Shown here: one piece after another, positions 42,359 through 52,219 of the stretch
How positions within the stretch are numbered: position 1 is the stretch's first letter
How the letters are laid out: the number at the start of each line of letters is the position of its first letter
Origin: Prorocentrum cordatum
Taxonomy: Eukaryota; Sar; Dinophyceae; Prorocentrales; Prorocentraceae
Assembly (NCBI GenBank): GCA_963575745.1
Contig: CAUYUJ010015766.1
Coordinates: 90,001-154,000 of the forward strand
Reading direction: 5' to 3'
Length of the DNA: 64,000 nucleotides
Made by a program: the position numbers and the translations under genes
The notes under the pieces: generated by a model
What the model was told of the DNA's origin: nothing
What the model saw: only the letters and a program-made list of their open reading frames with translations
Database searches by the model: none

Positions 42359-43306
42359 TATTGCAAAGGCCTTACGGCCGGTGCCGCCGACCCTGAAGGG
42401 GAACGACGAAGGCGGCGGCGGCGGTAGCGACGACGACGATGCTGACGTGGGTTGAGTCCTCAAACGTGCTTCTTGGGGTTTCTTCCGAGCGCTCTCGGGG
42501 GCCTCTGGGGGGATGTTTGGGGGCCTCTTGGGAGCCTCTTGGGGCCTCTTTGGGCTTCCTGGGGGCCTCTTGGGAGCTTCTCGGGGCTGAGGGCTCGAAA
42601 TGTCCGTTCGGGTCCCCCGTCTGGGCACTCTCTTGGAACCGTCTTGGGGGCCTCTTGTGCCGTCTTGGAGGCGTCTTGGGCCGTCTTGGGGCACTCTTGG
42701 GCCGTTTGGGGACTCTCTTGGAGGCCTCTTGGGCCGTCTCGGGGCGACCTTGGGTGCCTCTTGGGCCGTCTTGGCGCGTGGGGAAGCGGAAGAGGCGAGA
42801 ACGCCAAAATTCTTGAAATACGTATGGGAAATCCATGATTTTGCCTCTTGGGGCTCTCGTGGGAACGGTCCTGGAGGCCTCTCGGGGCGTCTCGCAGGCC
42901 TCTTGGGCCGTCTGGAGGCCGTCAAGGCGTCTTGGACAGATCATTCGGCGATTCGGGGCCCTCTTGGATCGTCTTGGGGGCCTCTTGGGGCACTCTTGGC
43001 CCGTCTTGGGGCTTTTTTGGGCTCCGGGATTCCCCGGGGGGCGGCGTAAAAACCCGGGACCCCCCCTGGGACCCACCCCGGGACAACCCCCCCCCGGCGG
43101 GGAAGGGATCAAAGGGAAGGGGCTTCCCTTCGACTCAATTACGACGTTGCTCAATTTCGCTTTGGACTGGCACGTTTCAGGAGGAGGCCCTGGGAGAGGG
43201 GTAGAAGCAACGACGCTGTGGGGAAAGGGGAAGGAACGACGACGACGACGAAGAGGGAACAGACGGAGAAGCCTCTTCCACACGCCGACAGGGTCGGCGG
43301 ATTTTT
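42359..43306 (+). repeat. dispersed repeat family R1, copy B, with minisatellite
   Basis: It shares with copy A the opening AAGGCCTTACGGCCGGTGCC, the GACTCAATTACGACGTTG/GCTCAATTTCG block and the closing CACACGCCGACAGGGTCGGC. Between them copy B carries about 500 bp (42460-42960) of irregular CTCTTGGG/GGGGGCCT/CGTCTTGG repetition, which encodes Arg-Pro-rich shadow frames on minus. Copy A is much shorter there. Confidence 0.75.
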
Positions 43307-44065
43307 CACGGCGCGCCTACGCAACACCGCCCCACCCCTCTGGTGCATCTGCAGTGCGCGTCGTCGGTCGTCCCGTCTTCGACCTGTCGCCGTCGTCGTC
43401 GACTACAGCGGGCCTGCGGAACTCCCTCCACATTGGGCATGCTGTAGTGAAGGGGGGAAGGTAGGAGGGGCGGAAACGGAAAAGGATGAACCCGTGCCGC
43501 TTGCCTCTGCCGCCGCCGCCCGCCCCCCGTCGTCCATTTCCTGTATGTCGGCCCCGCCCGCCAGCTGTGAGGCGCCTCTCCCTCCCGCTTCCGCCTTCTC
43601 TCCCGTCTGGAACCATTTTGGCCCAACCGCCCGGCTGTAGCCGGGGCGCTGCTGTCCCCCCCGCTGAAGCGGCGCCGCTCGCGTCGCATCTGTCGCCTTC
43701 CAGCTGGCGGCCGGGTGTCTGTTCCCATCGTCGGCGCTGCCGTGATTTGTTTCCTGCTGGCGGGCGCTCTGTGGCGAGTCGCCCGAACAGAAGTTTTTCT
43801 CTCGCGCGCCTGAATTGTAATATTTCATCACAAGCTGAGGTGGGTTTCGTTACATGCATGTGTCCCTCATCTCAAGGAGCGCGCGTTGCTGAAAAGAGGA
43901 ATGCTCGGATACTTTGGGGACGAATCATTGCTGAACAAATGCAAGGTCGGCCCAATGGGCTTGGAAACATTGGTGGAAACAGGTGTTTCAACATTTTGAG
44001 AGCTTGTTTTCCTTCCCAGCTATGCACCGTGAGCGAAAATGACCTCGAGCCCATCCCGCCACCGT
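43307..44065. other. GC-rich then mixed DNA, no supported gene
   Basis: Overlapping Pro/Arg frames at 43306-43860 on both strands. 43850-44050 has more even composition but only a short frame. Nothing recognised. Confidence 0.4.
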
Positions 44066-44069
44066 GTCT

Positions 44070-44920
44070 GCTGATGAGGATGATGAGGATCATGCTGATG
44101 ATGAGGATGATGATGACGATGATGTTGATGATGCTGATTATGATGATGACCGTGGTGGTGCTGATGGTAGGGGTGACGGCGGCGATCGCCACAATTATGG
44201 GGATAGTATTGCTGGCGATGATGTTGATGATGTTGATGATGGTGATGGTGGCGAATGATGATTATTGTGTCATGGATGATGATGGTGGCGATGTTGACGA
44301 TCATAAAGGAAGTGCTGCTGGTGGTGATGATGGCGATGGCGATGGTGAGGGCGATAATGACGACAATGATGAAGCTGATATTGTTGTTGGTGATGATGAT
44401 GGTGGCAGTTATGATGGTGAGTCGGATGACGATTTTGATCGTGTTGGTGGTGATGTTGTTGACGGTGAAGCTGATGCTGGTGTTGATGATGGGGTCATGT
44501 GGTAGTGTGGTGTTTGGTGGGAGGGGAAGGAGGAGGAGGGGAATATAGAAAGAAGGAAGTGGGTGATATGGATGGTGATAATGATGGTCATTGTGATGAT
44601 GACGATTCTGATGATGAGGTGTGTGGTGGTGATGATGCTGATGATGATGATGGCGATGATGACGACTGTGATGTTGCTGGTTATGCTGATGATGAGGCCG
44701 CTGTTGTTGCAACAGCTGCTGGTTTTGACAGTGATGCTGATCTTGCTGATGGTGATGCTGACTCTTATGACGGTGATGGTGATGATGATGCAGATGATGA
44801 TAATAATGATGATGTTGAGGATGAAGATGATGACGATGATGGTGTTCATGGTGGTGATGATGATGGTGGTGACGGTGAGCTTGGTGTTGCTGATTACGGC
44901 GATGATGATGAGCAGGATTA
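44070..44920. repeat. degenerate GAT/GGT array
   Basis: GATGAT with GTT, GGC, GGT and CTG substitutions, broken near 44510-44570 by GGA-rich sequence. Asp/Gly, Met and His frames are artefacts. Confidence 0.95.
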
Positions 44921-44996
44921 GGAGGAAAAGGAAGCAGAGGAGGAGGAGGAGGAGGGAGAGTGAGCAGGATGAGGAGGATGAACATGAGGAGGAGGA

Positions 44997-45548
44997 GGAC
45001 GAGGACCACATCAAACCCGAAATTCGCCAACGATATTCCTCCGTCCACATTCCTTCTTCATACCCCCCCTGTGCAAAAAAACAAATAGTGTTTTTCTACA
45101 CACCTCCCCCTCAATTTCAATGTTCAATGCGGTGCCGTTTTTTTTCGAACTTCGCAGGTCGCGCGATCAACATTGAAATGGGGGGCCGGGGAGTTCACCA
45201 AACACCAGTTGATTTTCGCACGGTGCTTGTGAGCCCACCGCCCCCCCATTTCAATGGTGATCGCGCGACCGGCGAAGTTCGAAAAAATATCGGCACCGCG
45301 TTGAACATTGAAATTTGGGGTGGTGGTGGGGGGGAGGTGTGTAGAAAAAAACCAGTTGCTTTTTGCAGTGGGGGGTGGGATACTACACGGGTTCATTTGC
45401 ACAGAGGAAATGTCCCGTTGGACGACCACCGTTCGAAAATCTAGAAGAAATGTGCCAGAACGCCACCCCTGGGACTTCAACGCCGCGAATCACCGTCACT
45501 GTTGTGTCTTGACGATCTGGAATCGTGCCAGAACGCCGCCCCTGGGAT
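44997..45548 (+). repeat. composite repeat R3, copy C (5' part, interrupted)
   Basis: It begins GAGGACCACATCAAACCCG, matching the start of copies A and B (GAGGACCAGTGTAAACCC). After the foldback it resumes GGGTTCATTTG and contains two GTGCCAGAACGCC...CTGGGA units, then ends at a GAT/GGT array. It lacks the 83-bp hairpin units. Confidence 0.7.
45064..45379. mobile_element. 316-bp foldback (MITE-like) inserted in R3 copy C
   Basis: Almost the whole segment is one inverted repeat centred near 45221. The arms share CTACACACCTCC, CAATTTCAATGTTCAA..GCGGTGCCG, TTTTTTCGAACTTCGC and GGTCGCGCGATCA. ATAC stands at 45060-45063 and 45380-45383, a possible 4-bp target duplication. R3 copies A and B read through this point without it. 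No coding capacity, so a non-autonomous element is likely. Confidence 0.8.
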
Positions 45549-45900
45549 GATAATGATGGTGGTGGTGGTTGTGATGATGACGATGCTGGCGGTTCTGGTG
45601 GTGATGGTGATGGTGACGGTCATGATGACGGTGATGGTGACTGTGACGGCGATGGTGATGGTGATGGTGATCGTGATGGTGATGGTGGTTGTGGTGGTGG
45701 TGGTGATGGTGATAGTGATGGTGATTATGATGATGGTGATGATTATGATGGTGATGATGATGGTGATGATGATGACGGTGGTGATGGTGTTGATTCTGAG
45801 GATGATTGTGATGATGATGGTGATGGTGATCCTGATGTTGATGGTGATGTTGGTGCTGGTGATGGTGGAGGTTATGGTGGTGGTGATGATGATGATGACG
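45549..45900. repeat. GGT/GAT degenerate array
   Basis: GGTGATGGTGATGAT-type triplets, degenerate throughout, between R3 copies C and A. Confidence 0.95.
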
Positions 45901-45905
45901 AGGAG

Positions 45906-46860
45906 GATGTGGAGGACCAGTGTAAACCCAAGAGTCATCAACGATGTTGGAATGAACCTTGAAGCTACCCCTTCATAGGCTCCTACAACGGTTCATTTCC
46001 ATTGAGGGACCTTCTTCGTTTGAATACAACCGTTTGAAGACCCTGAAGCATGCCAAGACATTGTTTTCGGGATTTAAGCGCCACAGATCAACCTGGCTGC
46101 TGCGTCTTGACGATCCGTATTCGTAACAAAACACCGTTTTTGGGACTTCAACACCGCGAATCAACATAACTGTTGCACCCGCATTATCCTGAATCTTTTC
46201 AAAACACCATTTCTGGCACGTTGATCATGGGAATCCGTGAAACTCGTGCAAATTTTCAAAATGAATGTACGTGGCGCCAAGGCGAGAACCACCTTTTGAA
46301 CAGGAGCCGCCGTCAATCCGTGAAACTCTTGCAAATTCTCACAACCAATGTGCGCGGCGTTAAGGCGAGAGCCACATTTTGAAAACCACCCGCTGTCATT
46401 CCGTGGAACTCTTGCAGTTTTTAGAATGGTTGTGCACGGCGCCCAGGAGAGAACCACATTTTGAAAACGATCCGCCGTCAACCCGTGAATTTCCTACAAA
46501 TTTTCAAAACGAATGTGCGCGGCGCCAAGGCGAGAACCACATTTTGAAGACGACCCGCCCTCAGTCCGTGAAGCTGTTGCAATTTTTTAGAACGAATGTG
46601 CGCGGCGCTAAGGCGAGAACCACATTTTGAAGACGACCCGCACTCAATCCGTGAAGCTGTTGCAAATTTCATAACGCATGCGCGCGGCGCTAAGGCGAGA
46701 GCCACATTTTGAGAACCACCCGCCCTTCATCTGTGAAACTGTTGCCACTTTTAAGCTTCAGAGTTATGGATGGCGAGGGAGTTTCAGGCGAAACGCCGGG
46801 CCAGCCCTAAAAACTTGACTCGGGGTGCGACAGGGCAAAGTTATTTATATGGAAAAGGAA
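45906..46860 (+). repeat. composite repeat R3, copy A (most complete)
   Basis: Order: GAGGACCAGTGTAAACCC start; a GGTTCATTTCCATTGAGGGA segment; two or three ~75-bp units (CTGGGACTTCAACACCGCGA type followed by GTTGCGTCTTGACGA); six 83-bp hairpin units; a tail with AAGCTTCAG, GGCGAAACGC and TATTTATATGG; then GGA repeat. The same order is seen in copy B at 56672-57415. Confidence 0.8.
46235..46740. repeat. six 82-83 bp tandem units, each a hairpin
   Basis: Unit starts are at 46235, 46318, 46401, 46483, 46566 and 46649, with a partial unit from 46731. Each holds TTTTCAAAACGAATGTG, then GCGCGGCGCTAAGGCGAG, then CACATTTTGAAAA. The first and last blocks are complementary inverted sequences, so every unit can fold into a stem-loop. 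Confidence 0.9.
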
Positions 46861-47258
46861 TGGAGGAAGAGGAGGGGTAGGATGAGGATTGGGACGGAGG
46901 AGGAGGAGGGAGAGGAGGAGGAGGAGGCGGAGGATGAGGAGGAGGATGAGGTTGGGGATGATGATGATGATGCCGATGATGATGATGACGATGATGATGC
47001 TGATGATGGTGATGGTGGTGATGATGATGATGGTGGTGGTGGTGGTGGTGATGGTGATGGTGATACTGACGGTGATGGTGATTGTGACGGCGATGGTGAT
47101 GGTGGTTGTGATGGTGATAGTGATGGTGATGGTGGTGGTGGTGGTGATGGTGATGGTGGTGGTGATGTTGTTGGTGGTGGTGATGATGATGATGATGATG
47201 CTTGTGGTGGTGGTGATAGTGATGATGGTCATGATGACGGTGATGGTGATTGTGACGG
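46861..47258. repeat. GGA then GAT/GGT array (left flank of LINE-C)
   Basis: GGA-rich to about 46950, then GATGAT/GGTGGT triplets. The array is cut at 47259 by the LINE-C duplication and resumes at 54557. Confidence 0.95.
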
Positions 47259-47275
47259 TGATGGCGAGGGTGCTG
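47259..47275. other. left target-site duplication of LINE-C
   Basis: TGATGGCGAGGGTGCTG, exactly repeated at 54540-54556. Flanking bases differ on both sides. Confidence 0.9.
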
Positions 47276-47481
47276 CCCTGCGCTTTGGGTGGGTTAGTCT
47301 AGGCTCGCTGGGCCTGCTCAACCTCAAAGAAAACAGGAGACACAGAGGGGCAATCCCCAGGAAAGAACTCTGAAGACGGAGTTCCAAGACACTGAGACGA
47401 GACGGAGGCGGCGGGCCTCTTGCCTCGGGCACGGGAAGAGGCACTATCTGAATAGTCGCCAGGCTGAGACGGTGGAAGCGG

Positions 47482-48375
47482 CTACCCTAATTCCAAACCG
47501 AATCCGAAAGGATCGTAGTCTGCCACATCTTCGAGCTCGACCTCGACCCCCATCTCCTCCTCCCACTCGGGAGGGGGAAGGGGAGCAGGAGGAGGAGGCG
47601 GGAGAGGGTCGGAGGACGTCAAAGGAGCGAGACGAGCGAGCAGAGACTCCGAGAACCCCGCCAAGCGATGGGGGAGGGGTCTCGACACGGCACGCTTCTC
47701 GAGGACACGAACGATCGTTCGATGCATTAAAGTGGTCAGCTTAAATCGGTCCTTGGCTTTCTGAATCACCGAGGTCGGGAGGGGGTGTAGACAGGCGGCA
47801 GTAGCGGCAAGCTCATCTGCATTTTTGTTCAGCAACTCAGCGAGAGGGTGCACGGCGCCCCTATCCACTCCGTCCTCGCCCTGGTGCGCAAAGACATGCT
47901 CAATCTGAAACATCTCTGGCTTCGCGTCGATGGCCTGCTTGATTGTCACCCAGATGTCGGCCCAACTGCCTTCAGGCGGGTCACCACCGTCAAGTAGGTT
48001 CTGGAATTCACGTACACACTGAGCGTTATCACAGAAGATCCAGACTGGTTCTTCAGCCACTCGCACGACATGAAGTAGTGCGCGCGCCTCGGCTCTGGCG
48101 CTGCTCTGGCGTGGTCCATACAGCTTCGCATAGAAGTCGAGGCGGTGGGCGGGCGCCACAAACACAGCATAGCCTGCACGCGCGAGCCACGGGTTCTTGG
48201 GGAACCGACAAGCACCGTCCGTCGCCACCGCTAGCCAGCGCTTGCTGGAGTCGTCCACAATGTAGTTGGCACCCTGCTCGCCCATGTCGTCGTCGAAGGG
48301 TTGTGGAGGTCGGTGCTGTGGAGGTTCGGTCTCGGTCACCATCGCATTGTAGAGAGTGACCGTTTCCTCGTCCAA
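47482..48375 (-). pseudogene. LINE-C RNase H domain and C-terminal tail
   Basis: The open frame of 297 codons contains LAVATDGACRFP (first Asp), SARAEARALLHVV (Glu), VWIFCDNAQCV (Asp), HVFAHQGEDG (His) and LLNKNADELAATA (final Asp), so the RNase H acidic residues are all present. The tail is Pro-rich then acidic (EEEMGVEVELEDVADYD). It belongs to the pol protein of LINE-C; the link to the upstream frame is broken by stops and frameshifts near 48380, so the ATG at 48375 is not a true start. The role is removal of template RNA during copying. Confidence 0.75.
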
Positions 48376-48380
48376 GTAGG

Positions 48381-49160
48381 TTAGCCCACAATGGCTTGTC
48401 GAAGGCGGCCAGGATTCCCGTTGTTGAGCTTGCGGAAGTTGAAGTAGTGGTTCTCGTTCGGCCTGCCAGCAGGGACACTCTCACATGATGTGTTCTTGAG
48501 TTTCCTGTTCCCCGTCGCAAGACCGGCATCGTGCCGACGGGTCCTCTGAAAGGCTGGCTCGCTGGAGTCGTTGATGTGTGTGGTCCCCGCCTGCAAGAAA
48601 AACTGACAACAACCCGCGCTGCCACTTCGTGAGGCCGTACTTCTGACTAGTGGTTCTGAGCAACCACGTGTTGGCCACCATATCGAGGCCGTAGATCTGC
48701 TTGGCGACGTCGCCAAGGTCGTTGCGGGTGTTAGGTACTCGGCGCAGGAACCAGCGGCGATGTGCGTCGCGCAGGTGGTGCATGAGGAAGTCGCTGTTGC
48801 CTTCAAGCCAGTGGATGGTAGTCCCCAGGTCGGTTACGAGCACCTCGAATTGGGGTCATCGCCATCGGAGTTGGTGGAGCATCTTGACGAAAGTGCGGAC
48901 AGGCCCAAGGTAGGCGTCATCCGCGTCCTGGATGTGGTGCCTGAGGTCCTCGACGTAGGTGCGCAGCCGTGGCACACGTAAGACCTGACGACGCACTGAG
49001 AGCATGACCTCGCGGTGGCTGATGGTGACAGGGTCGAGCAAGTGGCCTTTTAGGGTAACACTGAGCAGGATCCATTGGCGCGTCCACTGTCGTCCCTTCG
49101 GCATGATGGTGGCGAACAATGCAGAGTAGTACTCGCGCATCTTGCGCTTGGATGGTGGTC
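48381..49160 (-). pseudogene. LINE-C connection region with zinc-knuckle-like segment
   Basis: Three short frames succeed each other: 48856-49140 (REYYSALFATIMPKGRQWTR and VRTFVKMLHQLRW), 48481-48843 (ending ARCRSCDGEQETQEHI, a Cys-x2-Cys with later His, as found after LINE RT domains), and 48381-48480 (NENHYFNFRKLNNGNPG). At least two frameshifts separate them. Assignment rests on position between RT and RNase H. Confidence 0.55.
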
Positions 49161-50374
49161 CAAGGTCGGCCCCCCACTGCTACCATAGATGCCGCCATGG
49201 TTTGGGCAATCTCGGCCCGCTTGTTCATCGGTAGCGGGAGGCGTTGTGCACGTTGGAGGCGTTGAATGGCCGCAGAGAAGTGCTTGCCGAGGAGGCTGGA
49301 GTCGTCGTCGCCCCTGGTTACGATCTGGCTGCCCACGAGTCGGAAGGCGCGCTTGACTGGCAGGTAGTGTCCAAGGATCTGCGTGTCGCCCAGCTCTGTG
49401 ACGGTGTCCTCGTCGGTAGTCCACGCCACCAGTTTCCCCAGGTGAAGTTCTTGCCCTGAGAGTTTATCAAAGAGGAGTGATTGCCGAAGGGATTCGCGTA
49501 TACCTGGCATATCCCACAGCGTGGAATTGGAGTCGTCGGTGAATGTGATGGACAGCGAACGCGGTATCACCCGATGCTGTCTGGCCGTCCACACGTACAT
49601 AAGGAGTTTGATGTCGTCAATGCTGAAGGCGGAGCCCTGCAGGTGGCCGTTGGTGGTGCTCATGGCCTCGCTGTAGGTGCCCGCCATGCGTAAGTACCTG
49701 CGGTGCTGTCGATAGAATGCCTGTCGGACTTGGAGGACACTGTCGGGGCATCCTGCTTGCCGTTTCAGATTCATACACATATCTGTTGCCAGGAGGTCGA
49801 AACATTTCTTGCGATCAAGCGCCAGGCCGTGGACCCACTGCTCGGTGTGCCGCGACCACTCGACCCGAAGAGCCAGGCTCGTTGAGGCATCCGATAGTCG
49901 GGCTCCCGAGGCCGCCCCGAAACTAGTTGGGTGACACCACTTACGTCTCCAGGCCTCGAGCTTTCGGTAGATCGGGACCTCCCAAGAGTAAAGCCAACCA
50001 GACAACACAAAAAACACACGTTGCTCCTCAGGAAAAATCTCCTCTCCCTTCCTTTAAGCGGGGTTCGGTGTGTGGTAGAACGCCGAAGGGACCTGACCCG
50101 AAGACTGCATCGGCCGAAGTACCTCAGCGAACGCAGCCAGGATGGGTGGCGGCAGAGCTTTAGCTTCCGCAGTCGCCCATCCATCGAGGCCGCCAGCCTT
50201 ACGAGAGGACCGTGCCTGGAGAAAAGCGCAAGCCTCAGCATCACTAAGGGAAGGCTCAGGGCATGGGCCCAGGGGTGGGAGTTCAGCTTCATATCCCGCT
50301 CGGAAGTCGGCCCGGGTCGGAGTCTGTGAAGATCCTCGGGATTTGCACAGAATCGGCTTCCAGGTCATCTGCAT
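49160..50374 (-). pseudogene. LINE-C reverse transcriptase
   Basis: The N-terminal part in 50054-50374 carries AGGLDGWATAEAKALPPP (motif 0). A frameshift near 50050 leads to the frame 50017-49160 with GLALDRKKCFDLLAT (motif A Asp and FD), TTNGHLQGSAFSIDD (motif B Q-G) and SITFTDDSNSTL (motif C, F-T-D-D). Catalytic Asp residues are present. After DARVLLCI the frame is lost near 49160 and the C-terminal region continues in another frame. Confidence 0.75.
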
Positions 50375-50515
50375 GAGCTTTATAACATCTAGCGGGTTCG
50401 TGATACTGTCGTGGGTATCTGGCTTCTTGAGACAGGTAGTGGGCTGTTGGGTTTGCGCTTTTACCCAGGCACAGACCTCGCGTCCTCCAGTCTGACAGGC
50501 TGTGGAAATTCTCGA

Positions 50516-51898
50516 TCACCATTGACGGAGACGCTGACGTTGAGCTTCTGCTGCGTACCGTTCCTGGTCAGCTTGTACTTGCCCAGCAGCTTCTCGAGCT
50601 TGTGCTGCCGTGGGCCAGCAAGATGGTGTCCACCATCCTGGCCAGCTGGCACGCACTGGTTGGAGTTGGCGTACCTGCTTGCAGCAGTTGGCCCAGAGCT
50701 GGTGGGAGAGCTGAGTGTCGATGTAGCTACTAGGTCCTCTAGCTTCAACGCGCTCGGCCCTGTAGCTGAGTTCCATGAGGCGTCGGTAGAGCTTCGTGTA
50801 CTGCCACTCGATCCTGGACATAGCGCCCTGACTCGGGGTAATGGGTGGGGCTGCCCGTCCTTGCACGAACTTCGGCGGCTTGCCTCTGCCTCGGGTACCT
50901 TGCTTCGCGTGGCGCTCGCAGCACACGTCCAAGAAGTCCTCGGCCAAGGTGTTGGCGATGTCGAAGATGCGCTCGGGGCCACCCTTGGCGTCGTTCAGGT
51001 CGGTCGCCTTCTTCGCGACGAGGTGCTCCCCAAGGGGTAGCTGCTCCTCGCGTGGCATGAGGATGTCCTGCGCGTTGTAGAGCTTAGGTCGTTGCCATCG
51101 CCGAGCACGGTGGTCAAAGGCGTCTGCGTTGAGTGTGACCTCAAGTCCGAGATGGCCTGGGCACTTGAAGTCGCGGATGGGCTGGAAGTTGACAACCATC
51201 GCGTTGGCGCTGTCATTTGCGAACACGTAGTCGATCCTGGGGGTGTGCTCGGCAGTGTCGTAGCGGTTCCAGTTGGGGTCGCGTCCATATGTCATGGCGT
51301 GGTGGCCAGCGTACCCGTTGGCCACGTTGTTCCGCCCGCCCTCCTGGTTGACCCAGTGAAGGAACGGGGAGTCGCTGATGTCGCACTGGGCGTCCATGGT
51401 GGTGAAGCACGGGGCAGCGGAGCCGCGAAGTGCCGCAACCTGCCGCGCATCATTGAACCTAGTCTCGCTGGGCTCCGTGGCCACGCCGTAGACCGTGGCG
51501 AGGTAGTAGCCCGTGACGCGGCGGCCCTGCGGGGTGGGCATCCGAACGAAGACCTCCTTCCACCGCTGGGTTTGGAGGAGCCGTTCATGGACAGGATGGC
51601 TGCAAGATGTGGGCGCGATGGGCATGGCGAGCGGGCTCGCAATAGCAGCGCCCCCGTGGCCTGCCTGAACGCCTTTAGCTGTGCGCTGGTGCTTGCCACG
51701 CTGCGCGGGGATGGCGCGGTCGACTGGTTCCAGAGGAGGGCCCCAGTGGGCCTTCCACCCATGTCGGTGTATATGCTTATCCATATCAGATTGTTGGCGT
51801 TGGGTGTGCCGTACTTCCTGGATGGCAGCGACGGCGATGCCACTATCGCCCGAGGCGGTGAGGAGCGCCCAGTGCGCCTGGAGCGAGGTAACGTTCAA
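50516..51898 (-). pseudogene. LINE-C EEP endonuclease
   Basis: Open for 460 codons. Signatures are MNVTSLQAHWALL (Asn), VAAIQEVRHTQ (Glu), GGAAIASPLAM, VTGYYLATVYG, MDAQCDISDSPF (Asp of the Asp-x-Asn motif, the Asn position altered), TPRIDYVFANDS (R-I-D-Y) and CPGHLGLEVTL (final His, the preceding Asp replaced by Gly). The end of the frame is a helical linker (ERYAAEAQRQRLRQ) that should run into the RT but stops at 50516. Between 50375 and 50515 another frame reads NPLDVIKLMQMTWKPIL. Confidence 0.7.
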
Positions 51899-52219
51899 AG
51901 AGGCGACCTTGTGCTGCTCAGGCCCGTCGCCCAGGGTTGAATCAGAATAGTGTCGTGTGCGGTGCCCCAGCGCAGCGCTCAGGTGGCGCTAAGCCCAGAA
52001 GAACACAGAACTGCCACGAGGGCGCCGTTGTTTGCCCGACTGGCTGGGTGGGTGCGGCTGAGACGCTGACCTCTCGCAGTCGCTGAAGCAGTCACCCAGA
52101 CTGGCTTCCCACGAAGTCGACGTTGTAGGACATTGCTTAAGCCTGCAGCCATCCCAGTCGCTGCAGTGCCCGAAAACTTGAGCACGTTGTCCGCTACCAA
52201 AGCTGTGCAAATGATCAAG
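51899..52219 (-). other. LINE-C ORF1-ORF2 spacer
   Basis: About 320 bp between the ORF1 stop (TGA 52220-52222) and the endonuclease start. Two overlapping short frames occupy it, neither recognised. Confidence 0.5.
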
